Translations under genes and position numbers: made by a program
From: Sporocytophaga sp.
GTDB taxonomy: Bacteria; Bacteroidota; Bacteroidia; Cytophagales; Cytophagaceae
Length of the DNA: 64,000 nt
Direction: 5' to 3'
NCBI GenBank assembly: GCA_024707265.1
Contig: JANQAB010000006.1
Coordinates: forward strand, 439,001 to 503,000
Notes under the pieces: generated by a model
Databases searched by the model: none
Told to the model about the DNA's origin: nothing
Seen by the model: the letters and a program-made list of their open reading frames with translations, nothing else
Shown: one piece after another, positions 1 through 8,404 of the stretch
Numbering within the stretch: position 1 is the first letter of the stretch
How the letters are laid out: each line of letters opens with the position of its first letter

Positions 1-1517
1 ACCTTACCATCCTCCAATACTAGATAGTTTTTTACACATGAAGGAATGTCTTCATTGTAATGTGACACATAAATTAAAGTCTTATTAAAAGTTGTGCATA
101 TCTCATTTACCACAGATACAAACTGCTTCACTTGTGATTTATCAAGTCCCTGACAAGGTTCATCTAAGATCAGAAGCTGTGGATTTTTCACCAACGCTCT
201 TCCTAAAAGGACCAAACGCTGAACACCCAATGACAACTGAGGTAACCTCATATACTTGTAATCTGATAGTTTTAAGATATCTATCCATAAGTTAACCTGT
301 TTTGTTTGCCACGAAGAAATCTTTCCGGAGGATCCCACCTGGTCATTAAAACCTGAAGCGAGGGCGTCAAAAACCGTAATTCCAGCTGAAGAAGCTTCGG
401 CAGCGAGGCTCTGAGCTGCAGAGTTAACAAATAATGTTTCTGTAAAACTTTTATTGCGTTGAAAAAAAATATGCAGCTCCGGAGAGATATAACCAATTTT
501 GGATTTTAACTCCCATATACTTTCTCCCGAACCTTTCTTTTTATCAAAGAGCCATATATCATTTCCGTAAGCCTGAGGATTATCACCATTAATAAGACTA
601 AGCAAGGTAGATTTTCCGGAGCCGTTATGACCGAGCAAAGCCCAGCATTCTCCTTTATTAACCTTCCAGTTTATATGATCCAGAATAACTTTATCTCCAT
701 ATGTAACACTGACATTATGCATCTCCACAGCCACATTGAATTCTTCCTGTTCCTCCCAGTATATATTACTATAAAGTTCCGAATCATGAAGGATAAACGT
801 TTCAGTCTTTTCCTTTTCTTCTTCTTTGTAAGACCCTTTAAATTCTTTAAGGGAAAGTAATTGCTCGGTTTCCCCTTCCTTAAGCTTCAGTACATGATTT
901 ATCTGATCCGGAATTTCATCATGAGTTGTAATTACGACAACAGTTATTCCCGATATTATCAAATCATTAACAATGCTATGCAACACCTTTCTTGCTTCCG
1001 TATCAAGCCCGATAAAGGGACTGTCAAACACTATCAGCTCTGGCTTTTGCAAGAGCGTTCTTGCAATCTGCAAGCGTTTACCTTCACCATTTGACAATTC
1101 GATCAATCTTCTTTTGAGGAGTTGATCTATTCGTAATTGTTTTGCAATTCTCCCGACTTCAGTTTGAGAATATTCTCCCGCGGCTTTAACCAGCTCTTCT
1201 TCAACCAGAGGAAAATCCTCTCCGTAATTGCTATCAAACCTTTGCTGATAATAACTTCTCTCCGATGCATCCCTGAAATCATGCTGCTGTGAGATAAAAA
1301 CACTTCTGAAATCTGCAGGGAAAGAAAAGTTAATTGTACCAGAAGAAGGAGCTATTCTGTTCGCAAGTACTTTGCCCAATATTGTCTTCCCGCTACCTGA
1401 GGGACCAATGATAGCCATAGATTTCCCCTTTTCCAGCCTGAATGAAATATCCTTCAGAATATATCTCCCATTGACTTCAACACAAAGTTGATCTAATTCA
1501 AGAAACTGCTGAGACAT
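1..1517 (-). CDS. Tandem ABC-transporter ATP-binding protein (ModF-like), partial
   Basis: The reading frame runs from the ATG at 1517 to the left edge with no stop, so the C-terminus lies outside the window. Two ABC ATPase domains are visible. The first has Walker A GPSGSGKT at residues 38-45 and a signature-like LSNGEGKRL. The second has Walker A GHNGSGKS near residue 293, a signature-like LSLGVQRL and a Walker B/D-loop ILDEPCQGLD. No membrane segment is present. Two fused ATPase domains without a permease match the ModF/PhrA-type family of soluble ATPases. The substrate or partner cannot be told from sequence, and ModF-like is a family resemblance rather than proof of a molybdate role. The gene stands alone, with the Bax inhibitor gene behind it on the same strand and a terminator between them. 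Confidence 0.85.
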   Translation of the reverse strand, partial: MSQQFLELDQLCVEVNGRYILKDISFRLEKGKSMAIIGPSGSGKTILGKVLANRIAPSSGTINFSFPADFRSVFISQQHDFRDASERSYYQQRFDSNYGEDFPLVEEELVKAAGEYSQTEVGRIAKQLRIDQLLKRRLIELSNGEGKRLQIARTLLQKPELIVFDSPFIGLDTEARKVLHSIVNDLIISGITVVVITTHDEIPDQINHVLKLKEGETEQLLSLKEFKGSYKEEEKEKTETFILHDSELYSNIYWEEQEEFNVAVEMHNVSVTYGDKVILDHINWKVNKGECWALLGHNGSGKSTLLSLINGDNPQAYGNDIWLFDKKKGSGESIWELKSKIGYISPELHIFFQRNKSFTETLFVNSAAQSLAAEASSAGITVFDALASGFNDQVGSSGKISSWQTKQVNLWIDILKLSDYKYMRLPQLSLGVQRLVLLGRALVKNPQLLILDEPCQGLDKSQVKQFVSVVNEICTTFNKTLIYVSHYNEDIPSCVKNYLVLEDGK

Positions 1518-1567
1518 AGTTGTTTTTTTAAGCAAGCAAGATTGAATAACTGACAACAATATAAAAA

Positions 1568-1597
1568 GCAAAAGTCTGCCTCACAGCAGACTTTTGC
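1568..1597 (-). terminator. Rho-independent terminator of the Bax inhibitor-1 gene
   Basis: Perfect 12-bp stem (1568-1579 with 1586-1597) and a 6-nt loop. On the minus strand it is followed by a T-rich stretch, 26 nt downstream of the stop at 1623. It separates this gene from the ABC ATPase gene that starts at 1517. Confidence 0.75.
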
Positions 1598-1622
1598 ACC
1601 CTATTTAGGTAGATTTTTAAGA

Positions 1623-2333
1623 TTAGTTTCTTCTATCTCCAAACAATCTTAATAATGAAAGGAAAAGATTTACAAATGTAATGTATAGAGTTAAAGCACC
1701 CAAAATAGCAAGCTTCCCAGCTTTCTCGCTTCCATCATTATACATTTCTTTCAACATTTGAACTTTATATGCTATCAATCCGGTAAATACAACTACCCCG
1801 ATAATGCTCAATATGTATGAGAAGTTTTCATTCCCCCAAAATACATTTATAACACTTGCTATAATTATTCCGAAAAGAGCCATCATCAAAATACTTCCTA
1901 ATTTAGTAAGATCAGCCTTTGTAGTGTATCCATAAATTGCAGTCAGTGTAAACATACCAGCGGTAATGAGAAACACATAGAATATTGAACCTAATTCATA
2001 TACAAAAAATATAAAACTTAAACTCATTCCCATAATGGCGGCATATGCCATAAAGAGAATCACCAGTGTTCCATAGGATAGTTTTTCGAAAGCAAAATTC
2101 ATTAACAAAACAAATCCAATAGGAGCAAACATTACCACATAGCCTAAAATAGATAGTCCACCTTTTCCATTAACAAGTAGAGAGAATAATGCATCATTGC
2201 TCGCAAAAAGATAGGATATAGCGGCAGTCATTATCAAGCCAGCCGACATCCATATTAATACATTAGCCATAAAGGACTGACTCATCGTCGATACGCTTTT
2301 CCCCTGACTGTAATACAAATTATCTTTTTCCAT
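1623..2333 (-). CDS. Bax inhibitor-1/YccA family membrane protein
   Basis: A 236-residue protein with about seven hydrophobic segments spread through the chain and a short charged N-terminus (about 20 residues). Length and hydropathy fit the BI-1/YccA (UPF0005) family of inner-membrane proteins. Some members act as pH-sensitive calcium leak channels, and E. coli YccA modulates FtsH. The C-terminal part has the usual alternation of helix and short loop ending in a basic tail (GDRRN). ATG start. It is monocistronic, with a strong hairpin terminator downstream. Its role in this organism is not evident from the neighbours. Confidence 0.85.
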   Translation of the reverse strand: MEKDNLYYSQGKSVSTMSQSFMANVLIWMSAGLIMTAAISYLFASNDALFSLLVNGKGGLSILGYVVMFAPIGFVLLMNFAFEKLSYGTLVILFMAYAAIMGMSLSFIFFVYELGSIFYVFLITAGMFTLTAIYGYTTKADLTKLGSILMMALFGIIIASVINVFWGNENFSYILSIIGVVVFTGLIAYKVQMLKEMYNDGSEKAGKLAILGALTLYITFVNLFLSLLRLFGDRRN

Positions 2334-2437
2334 TGTGTTTTTAATTTAAATTGTTAAAAGTTAAGTGTCTAGTTTTTTTTATTTCTGCAATACAAACGAT
2401 TATATCTCTTTAAAGTTGTAGGCTTCTGTCATCTTAA

Positions 2438-3577
2438 TTAACCGATGGCTTTCCCTAAATCTTCAATAAGATCTTCAACATCTTCTACCCCGACACTAAG
2501 CCTTATAAGACTGTCTTTTAGTCCGGCTTTTTCTCTTTCTTCCTTAGGAATGCTGGCATGAGTCATAGTGGCCGGATGCCCGCATAACGATTCTACTCCC
2601 CCTAAAGATTCCGCAAGTGAAAACAATTTAACCCTTTCAAGGAATCTTTTCGCATCTTCAATCTTGTCACCTTTAAGTGTAAATGAAAGCATACCACCGA
2701 ATGCCTTCATTTGCTTCTGAGCTACAGCATGATTCGGATGAGTGCTTAAGCCCGGATAATAGACCTTATCAACCTTAGGATGATCAGACAAAAACTGTGC
2801 TATTTTTGAAGCATTGTCACAATGTCTTTCCATACGCAAGTGCAATGTTTTAATACCTCTCAACACTAAGAAGCAATCCTGAGGTCCGGGAACAGCGCCG
2901 CATGCATTCTGAAGAAAAGCAAGTCTTGCAGCCACCTCTTTGTCATTCAGAATGATAGCTCCCATTACAACATCAGAATGTCCTGATAGATATTTCGTTA
3001 CCGAATGCATTACAATATCAACACCAAGATCCAGAGGAAGCTGCAGATAAGGCGTTGCAAAGGTATTATCGACAACGGTTATAATAGTATGTTTTTTTCC
3101 AAGGTTGGCAATGGCTTTAATATCAATAATATTCAGCAAAGGATTGGTAGGAGTTTCCATCCAGATAAGCTTTGTATTGGAGTTGATATATTTTTCAACC
3201 TCATTAGCATTGTCCATCGGTATAAAATGGAATTTAATACCATAATGAGCAAACACCTTGGTAAATATTCTGTATGTTCCACCATATAGATCATTGGTAG
3301 AAATAACCTCATCACCAGGCTTCAACAATTTCAGAATAGTATCTATTGCAGCCATACCTGAAGCAAAACACAATCCGTGCGCGCCATTTTCAAGAGCAGC
3401 AAGGCTGTTTTGCAGAGCGGTTCTGGTTGGGTTATGGGTTCTTGAATATTCATATCCCTTATGGTCGCCAGGAGATGCCTGCACATAAGTAGATGTTTGA
3501 TATACAGGAGTCATAATAGCTCCTGTTGAAGGATCAGGCTCCACGCCTGCATGAATTGCTTTGGTTCCGAATTTCAT
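2438..3577 (-). CDS. Cystathionine gamma-synthase-type PLP enzyme
   Basis: A 379-residue cytoplasmic enzyme of the Cys/Met metabolism PLP family, about the usual length (380-400). Visible landmarks are SRTHNPTR near residue 45, the FASGMAAI cofactor-phosphate loop near 71, METPTNP near 140, VVDNTFATPY near 168 and the PLP-binding lysine in HSVTKY (K195). The C-terminal motif SLGGVESL is typical of cystathionine gamma-synthases and gamma-lyases. It joins an activated homoserine to cysteine, or cleaves cystathionine; sequence alone does not separate the two. It has its own ATG start and a 138-bp upstream gap to a divergent gene. The paralogue at 11266-12468 is the sulfhydrylase type. Confidence 0.88.
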   Translation of the reverse strand: MKFGTKAIHAGVEPDPSTGAIMTPVYQTSTYVQASPGDHKGYEYSRTHNPTRTALQNSLAALENGAHGLCFASGMAAIDTILKLLKPGDEVISTNDLYGGTYRIFTKVFAHYGIKFHFIPMDNANEVEKYINSNTKLIWMETPTNPLLNIIDIKAIANLGKKHTIITVVDNTFATPYLQLPLDLGVDIVMHSVTKYLSGHSDVVMGAIILNDKEVAARLAFLQNACGAVPGPQDCFLVLRGIKTLHLRMERHCDNASKIAQFLSDHPKVDKVYYPGLSTHPNHAVAQKQMKAFGGMLSFTLKGDKIEDAKRFLERVKLFSLAESLGGVESLCGHPATMTHASIPKEEREKAGLKDSLIRLSVGVEDVEDLIEDLGKAIG

Positions 3578-3715
3578 TTTTTCCTTTTTTATTTCTTGCT
3601 GAAAGATTCTAATAATACCTCATTAAGGCTACCAACTTAGTTTTTTAAAACTCCATTTCATTCACGAATAGAATTTTCTTAACATTGCATGCAATATAAC
3701 AAAAAGAAGAAGTAA

Positions 3716-4411
3716 ATGATAAAAGGAATCCGTGAGCTTATAAAAGACAACCGGACAACTGCATTTTATCTTTTTTACTTCACCCTTGCTCCCTTTATTT
3801 CAGACTCATACCTGATATACCTTTCAATAAGGTATCAGGAACAGATCTCTTCATTTACTTTCCCTGAATATAGTCTACTGTCCTTAATATTAGGTTTGTG
3901 CATGGCAACAGGATTGTGTCATACCACGCTTATTGCTACAGTTTCCGGATATTTCTTGGGGATCAATTCTGTATTTATTGTTATCCCAACCTACATATTT
4001 GCATCTATACTTGGATATTTTCTGGCTCAGAAACTTGATAACGGTCACTTCATGAACACGCTTCTGCGCTTTAAAAAAACAGCAACTATTAAATCAAATC
4101 TCAAAAATGAAGAGTCAAAAATCATCTTCTTGTCCAGACTTTCTCCGGTAATTCCATTTGCATTAATGAATTTTCTCCTGTCAGTTTTGGGTGCAAATTT
4201 CAGAAAATACCTCATTTTCGGAACCGCAGGAATGCTTCCCCGTACACTATTATTCTGCTACATAGGAAGTAAGGCTGGAGAGCTAATTCAGGCAATAAAT
4301 GCGCCAGGACAGGAAAGTATGAGTAAAGCAATTACGCTCCTCCTTATAATATCCTCGCTTATAGGACTTTATTATTTCATTAAAAGAGCTATCACCAAAG
4401 CTTTAAAGTAA
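3716..4411 (+). CDS. TVP38/TMEM64 (VTT-domain) membrane protein
   Basis: A 231-residue integral membrane protein. The central region (residues 60-190) resembles the VTT/SNARE-associated domain, with a glycine-containing re-entrant segment followed by a conserved-looking stretch FLSRLSPVIPFALMNF. A final hydrophobic helix ends in a short basic tail. VTT/DedA-type proteins are linked to membrane homeostasis and lipid flipping. No catalytic residues are expected. ATG start at 3716. It stands divergently from the cystathionine gamma-synthase gene. The family call is fairly confident; the function is inferred. Confidence 0.78.
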   Translation: MIKGIRELIKDNRTTAFYLFYFTLAPFISDSYLIYLSIRYQEQISSFTFPEYSLLSLILGLCMATGLCHTTLIATVSGYFLGINSVFIVIPTYIFASILGYFLAQKLDNGHFMNTLLRFKKTATIKSNLKNEESKIIFLSRLSPVIPFALMNFLLSVLGANFRKYLIFGTAGMLPRTLLFCYIGSKAGELIQAINAPGQESMSKAITLLLIISSLIGLYYFIKRAITKALK

Positions 4412-4477
4412 TAAATCCCTGATTCTTGCAGACAAATTTCCTGTACTAAAATCTATTTTGAATAAATTAATGAATGT

Positions 4478-5938
4478 ATGAAAAAACTTTTACCACTGTT
4501 TTTTACAGCTTTTTCAATTAGTCAATCATTTGCTCAACAGGAATATAGTTCTTTTACCTCGACAGGACGTGGAGTATCCACCACACTTGTAACTGATTAT
4601 CAAGCAATAGGTATAAATCCAGCCAATCTTGGTTTACATACTGAATATGAAACCAAGCATGTGACTATTGGACTCATGGAAGGCGCTGCTTCTGCCTATT
4701 CTAATGCTTTGAGTAAAGCAACTTTTAGAAATAGTCTTACCAATTACGATGACATCTTTAATCAGCAGGATAAAATAAAAGCAGCGCAGCAATTTGCCGG
4801 AAATGGCGTTGCTGCCAATATAGACCTCACGGCATTGGGATTTGCCATTCAAAGTGACAAATTAGGAGGACTTGCCTTTTCGGTAAAAGAATCGATGCGT
4901 TGGTATTCTCAATTTAGTGGGATTACTGCAGATCTATTGTTCAGGGGAAAAACCTCTGCCTATTTTGACCAGTTAGTCCTGAATAATGGTGAAATAGTTG
5001 CTAATGATCCCGACAAATATGCTCAATATGAAGCTATAGGAATCGCTGAAGGAATAGCAAGCAACCAATTAAAACTTTCTTCACTTTTTGACGGATCAAA
5101 AATTAAGAACAACTGGTACCGGGAATACAATTTAAATTATGGTCGTAAAGTGTTCGGTAATGACTTATTGTATATTACAGCCGGAGTTGGGGTTAAATAT
5201 GTACAGGGCTTTAACTATACAGATTGTCAGGTAAAAGATGGAAAGATAGTTATGGCTGGAGCTTTTAATCCTGCATTTAACATAGACTTCGGAGTAGGTG
5301 CAGCGAATAATCCATCGGCAATTAACAACACCAATTATCAATCTATAGGAAACGGATTTGGTTTTGATTTTGGAGCGAATGTTGTCATTAATGAAAAAAT
5401 AACTATAGGCGCTGCTCTTACCAATATCGGCTCTATCAACTATACCGGAAATGTTTATACCATACAAGACACTACACTTGCTTCCATTTCTTCCGAAGGA
5501 TCAAACAACTACAATATATTCTCACAAGCACCAAATATCCTTGCCAAATCCGGAATGTTGAAATGGGAAGGCCAAAATAACATTAAAGTTAAACTCCCTG
5601 CAATGTTAAGACTTGGAGCAAGCATAAAACTAATTGAAATCGCTCAAGTTGGTTTTGATTTTATAGTACCTACCAACAACGAATCCGGCAACTTTGAAAA
5701 ACCATACATAGGAATTGGTGGAGATATCAAGCCAATCAGATGGGTTAGATTATCTACAGGAATAAATACCGGCGGAAACTATGATTCCAGAGCAAATGTA
5801 CCATTTGGACTAACAATAGTTGTAGGAGAAAACGGAACCTGGGAACTTGGTGCAGCAACAAGAGATATTGTTACTTATTTAAGGCAGAAGGGACCAAACT
5901 TATCCTTTGCATTTGGTTTTTTGCGGTTTAGACTTTAA
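4478..5938 (+). CDS. Outer-membrane beta-barrel protein (DUF5723-like)
   Basis: A 486-residue exported protein with a signal peptide (residues 1-19, cleavage near FA-QQ). The motif TDYQAIGINPANLG lies near the mature N-terminus and is followed by alternating polar and hydrophobic strands ending in an aromatic residue pattern (FAFGFLRFRL), as in outer-membrane barrels. The NPANLG segment and overall pattern match DUF5723/FadL-like proteins of Bacteroidota. Transport or anchoring function is unknown. It starts 66 nt after the VTT gene on the same strand and may be co-transcribed with it. A repeat-rich spacer follows. Confidence 0.78.
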   Translation: MKKLLPLFFTAFSISQSFAQQEYSSFTSTGRGVSTTLVTDYQAIGINPANLGLHTEYETKHVTIGLMEGAASAYSNALSKATFRNSLTNYDDIFNQQDKIKAAQQFAGNGVAANIDLTALGFAIQSDKLGGLAFSVKESMRWYSQFSGITADLLFRGKTSAYFDQLVLNNGEIVANDPDKYAQYEAIGIAEGIASNQLKLSSLFDGSKIKNNWYREYNLNYGRKVFGNDLLYITAGVGVKYVQGFNYTDCQVKDGKIVMAGAFNPAFNIDFGVGAANNPSAINNTNYQSIGNGFGFDFGANVVINEKITIGAALTNIGSINYTGNVYTIQDTTLASISSEGSNNYNIFSQAPNILAKSGMLKWEGQNNIKVKLPAMLRLGASIKLIEIAQVGFDFIVPTNNESGNFEKPYIGIGGDIKPIRWVRLSTGINTGGNYDSRANVPFGLTIVVGENGTWELGAATRDIVTYLRQKGPNLSFAFGFLRFRL

Positions 5939-6134
5939 AAGCTGAAAGCACAAAGCTAAAAGTATTAATAAATGTGAGTTCTGCTTTGAAAACTTAAAGC
6001 TTTAAAACCTAAGGACAAAGCTATAAATAAAAGGCAACAAAGCATTTCTTAGAAGGCTAAACTTATAATAAGGATACTTTAACTAAACGTTAATACTCTG
6101 CGTTTGAAAGCTTTAAGCCTTCCACTTTCAGCTT
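5939..6134. repeat. AGCTTT-rich imperfect inverted repeat between convergent genes
   Basis: The spacer between the convergent DUF5723 and DinB genes is built of short AAAGCT/AGCTTT words. The left end (about 5940-5960, AAGCTGAAAGCACAAAGCT) is roughly complementary to the right end (about 6125-6141, CTTTCAGCTTTTAGCC), so transcripts from either side could fold into a long imperfect hairpin. The same word family forms a better inverted repeat at 17869-18031. No ORF of note lies here. Confidence 0.5.
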
Positions 6135-6593
6135 TTAGCCTTTTCCAAGTCTAGAAAAAGTAATATAATCCACATTTACAGGCTCTTTACCGGCCTCTTT
6201 GAGCGCTTTATTTACCTGCCCTCTGTGATAAGAACCATGATTGGCAACATGAAATAATATATCCGAAAGACAGGTTTCAAAGGCTTCGCCTTTTAAATTC
6301 TTGTATTTTACAACTTTAAAAAATTCCTCTTCAGGACAGGTATCTATTAACTGAAAAAAATTCAGCGAACTTTCAACTGCATAAACCTTAAGTAAAAAAG
6401 GTTCATGCAATTGCCAAATCTTAATAGGGTGATGAGTTTCATTTTTTATTCGCCCATACCAGATCAATTCTGCATTAACAACATGACTTAGTAACTTTGC
6501 GCCTTCTTCACAATAATCACTCTTTAATACTTCTGCCAGCCTTTTATTAGCCCAGTGATTGAACTGGTATAAGCGATAAAAATTTTCCCTCAT
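6135..6593 (-). CDS. DinB-family protein
   Basis: A 152-residue protein of the DinB/YfiT four-helix-bundle type. It carries the spaced histidines expected to bind a metal: a first His in LLSHVVNAE (near residue 36) and a second pair in HVANHGSYHRGQ (near residues 116-125). DinB-like proteins include thiol-dependent S-transferases and DNA-damage-induced proteins; the substrate here is unknown. It is the last gene of the minus-strand sirohaem block, separated from the rhodanese gene by only 6 nt, which suggests co-transcription. Confidence 0.82.
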   Translation of the reverse strand: MRENFYRLYQFNHWANKRLAEVLKSDYCEEGAKLLSHVVNAELIWYGRIKNETHHPIKIWQLHEPFLLKVYAVESSLNFFQLIDTCPEEEFFKVVKYKNLKGEAFETCLSDILFHVANHGSYHRGQVNKALKEAGKEPVNVDYITFSRLGKG

Positions 6594-6599
6594 TCAGCA

Positions 6600-6914
6600 T
6601 TAAGGATTTAAACTCGGATCTATTTCTGCCTTATATGCCAATATTCCTCCTTTGAGGTTATAGAGATTGGTATAACCAAAATTTGTCTCTAAAAATCTAA
6701 TGGCATCACTACTTCTTTTTCCGCTTCTGCAATGTACCACAACCTTTTTGTCCTTGGAAAATTTTTCAACATTCTGAGGCACTGTTGCCAATGGGATAAG
6801 CTCACCGCCCAGATTAGCTGCCTGAAACTCACCAGGCTCACGAACATCAATCAGTTGAAAATCTTCACCTTTACCAATAAGCTCCTTTAGCTCCGTTACA
6901 GATATTTCTTTCAT
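6600..6914 (-). CDS. Rhodanese-like single-domain sulfurtransferase
   Basis: A single rhodanese domain of 104 residues if started at the ATG at 6914. An upstream TTG at 6944 would add ten residues and overlap the preceding gene. The domain has IDVREPGEF near the N-terminus and the active-site loop with the catalytic cysteine, HCRSGKRS, followed by the YNLKGGILAY segment typical of the family. It can carry a persulfide on that cysteine, so sulfur relay is plausible next to sirohaem and nitrite/sulfite reductase genes. The actual acceptor is unknown. Confidence 0.88.
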   Translation of the reverse strand: MKEISVTELKELIGKGEDFQLIDVREPGEFQAANLGGELIPLATVPQNVEKFSKDKKVVVHCRSGKRSSDAIRFLETNFGYTNLYNLKGGILAYKAEIDPSLNP

Positions 6915-6927
6915 TTTTAAATTAACT

Positions 6928-7560
6928 TTATTTATTCTGATCAAATTTATTCTTTTCTTTCAATACTGACGTAATCTCGTCAAGTTTCTTTACTTTATAT
7001 TCAAAATCCCCTCTTAATTTTTCTCTTATATGATTCAGATTATCCAATATTTTATCTATGGTATCAGGCAATACCTCCTCCAGCAATTCTCTCATCCTCT
7101 TAGCAAATGTCGGCGATTTACCATTGGTTGATACCGCTATTTTCAGATCGCCCTTCTGAACTACTGAACTAAGATAAAAATCACACAGGTCAGGCGTATC
7201 CGCAATATTACAAAGTACTCTTATTCTTTTTGCATCTTCATGCACCTGTTTATTAAGATCTCTTATTGAAGTAGCAGCTATTACAAGATCCTTTCCTTCA
7301 AGGTCAGACTGGTGATACGCTCTTTGCTCTAATTTAAGTAAAGGATATTCAAGTGCAAGAGCCCGGATTTCATCCTTGATTTCAGGAGCAACCAGAGTTA
7401 CCTGTGCATTCTGACAGTTTTTATAAATTGCGGACACTTTTTCAAGCCCCACAAAACCACCGCCTACCACAAGTATTTGCAAGTGTTCCAGCTTAAAAAA
7501 AACAGGAAAGAGTTGATTCCCTTTCCTGTCATTTAATTCTTTATGATTCAGATTTTCCAA
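6928..7560 (-). CDS. Precorrin-2 dehydrogenase/sirohydrochlorin ferrochelatase (CysG N-terminal type)
   Basis: A 210-residue protein with an N-terminal Rossmann motif VVGGGFVGLEK (near residue 30), the segment CNIADTPDLCDFY and a conserved STNGKSPTFAKRMREL stretch, all typical of Met8p/SirC/CysG-N. It oxidises precorrin-2 to sirohydrochlorin and may insert iron to make sirohaem. The usual methyltransferase half is encoded separately just upstream. No in-frame ATG exists before the Rossmann motif; the frame opens at a TTG (7560), 12 nt after the cobA stop, so a TTG start with translational coupling is likely. Confidence 0.87.
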   Translation of the reverse strand: MENLNHKELNDRKGNQLFPVFFKLEHLQILVVGGGFVGLEKVSAIYKNCQNAQVTLVAPEIKDEIRALALEYPLLKLEQRAYHQSDLEGKDLVIAATSIRDLNKQVHEDAKRIRVLCNIADTPDLCDFYLSSVVQKGDLKIAVSTNGKSPTFAKRMRELLEEVLPDTIDKILDNLNHIREKLRGDFEYKVKKLDEITSVLKEKNKFDQNK

Positions 7561-7572
7561 ATCTTAATATGC

Positions 7573-8397
7573 TTACCAGTTAAACAATTTTCTGTAAAAT
7601 TCTTTGCTTTCCGGATTCATTCCTCCTTTTGCATCCTCAAGTCTTGCCTTTTCCTGATATATAAATTCATTGATATAATCCGGATGGAGGTCAACTACTT
7701 TGCCTATTACAATCACAGCAGGAGAAGACAGCTTTAAATCATCAACTACATCAATGATAGTATCAATAGTACCCAGACCGATTTTCTCATCAGGCATGGT
7801 TCCGTTCTGAATGACAGCCACAGGTATCTCACCTTTATTTTGTTCCTGAAAGATTGATACAATTTCTTTTAGCTTTGTCATACCCATCAGAATGACAACC
7901 GTAGCGTTGGAACGTGCAGCAATTTCGATGTCAGAAGACAGTTCATGATTTCGGGTTGTACCGGTAAGCACCCAGAAGCTATCATTTACCCCACGTCTTG
8001 TAAGAGGAATCCCTTGCAACTCGGGCACGGCAATTGAGCTTGAAATACCTGGAATTACAGTTGTCGGAATATCAAAAGACTGCGCATATACCAGCTCTTC
8101 ATGACCACGACCAAATATAAAAGGATCTCCCCCTTTTAACCTTACGACATGGCCATATTTAAATGCATGATCTACAATCAGTTTATTTATATCTTCCTGA
8201 GGGAACTGGCATACTCCTTTCTTTTTTCCCACAAATACCTTTGGAGTATTTGTAGGAATATGATTAAGGATTTCAGGATGAATAAGTGCATCATACAAGA
8301 CAACATCAGCTTCAGAAAGAGCTTTTATTCCTTTCAGCGTAATCAGCTCCGGATCTCCCGGACCAGCTCCGACTAATGTTAATCTTGCACTTTTCAT
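7573..8397 (-). CDS. cobA: Uroporphyrinogen-III C-methyltransferase
   Basis: A 274-residue SAM-dependent tetrapyrrole methylase. Visible signatures are VGAGPGDPELITLKG at residues 9-23, a VVRLKGGDPFIFGRG block near residue 84 and IPGISSSIAVPELQGIPLT near 118. It methylates uroporphyrinogen III at C2 and C7 to give precorrin-2, the substrate of the dehydrogenase encoded just downstream. The tail beyond about residue 245 is a short charged extension. The reductase gene that needs sirohaem lies 7 nt upstream in the same direction, so the set reads as one operon for making and using sirohaem. Confidence 0.93.
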   Translation of the reverse strand: MKSARLTLVGAGPGDPELITLKGIKALSEADVVLYDALIHPEILNHIPTNTPKVFVGKKKGVCQFPQEDINKLIVDHAFKYGHVVRLKGGDPFIFGRGHEELVYAQSFDIPTTVIPGISSSIAVPELQGIPLTRRGVNDSFWVLTGTTRNHELSSDIEIAARSNATVVILMGMTKLKEIVSIFQEQNKGEIPVAVIQNGTMPDEKIGLGTIDTIIDVVDDLKLSSPAVIVIGKVVDLHPDYINEFIYQEKARLEDAKGGMNPESKEFYRKLFNW

Positions 8398-8404
8398 AAT
8401 CAGA

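Noticed and set aside
92..1094. Short plus-strand and minus-strand frames in the first kilobase
   Set aside because: They are shadows of the minus-strand tandem ABC ATPase, which is continuous and shows both Walker motifs.
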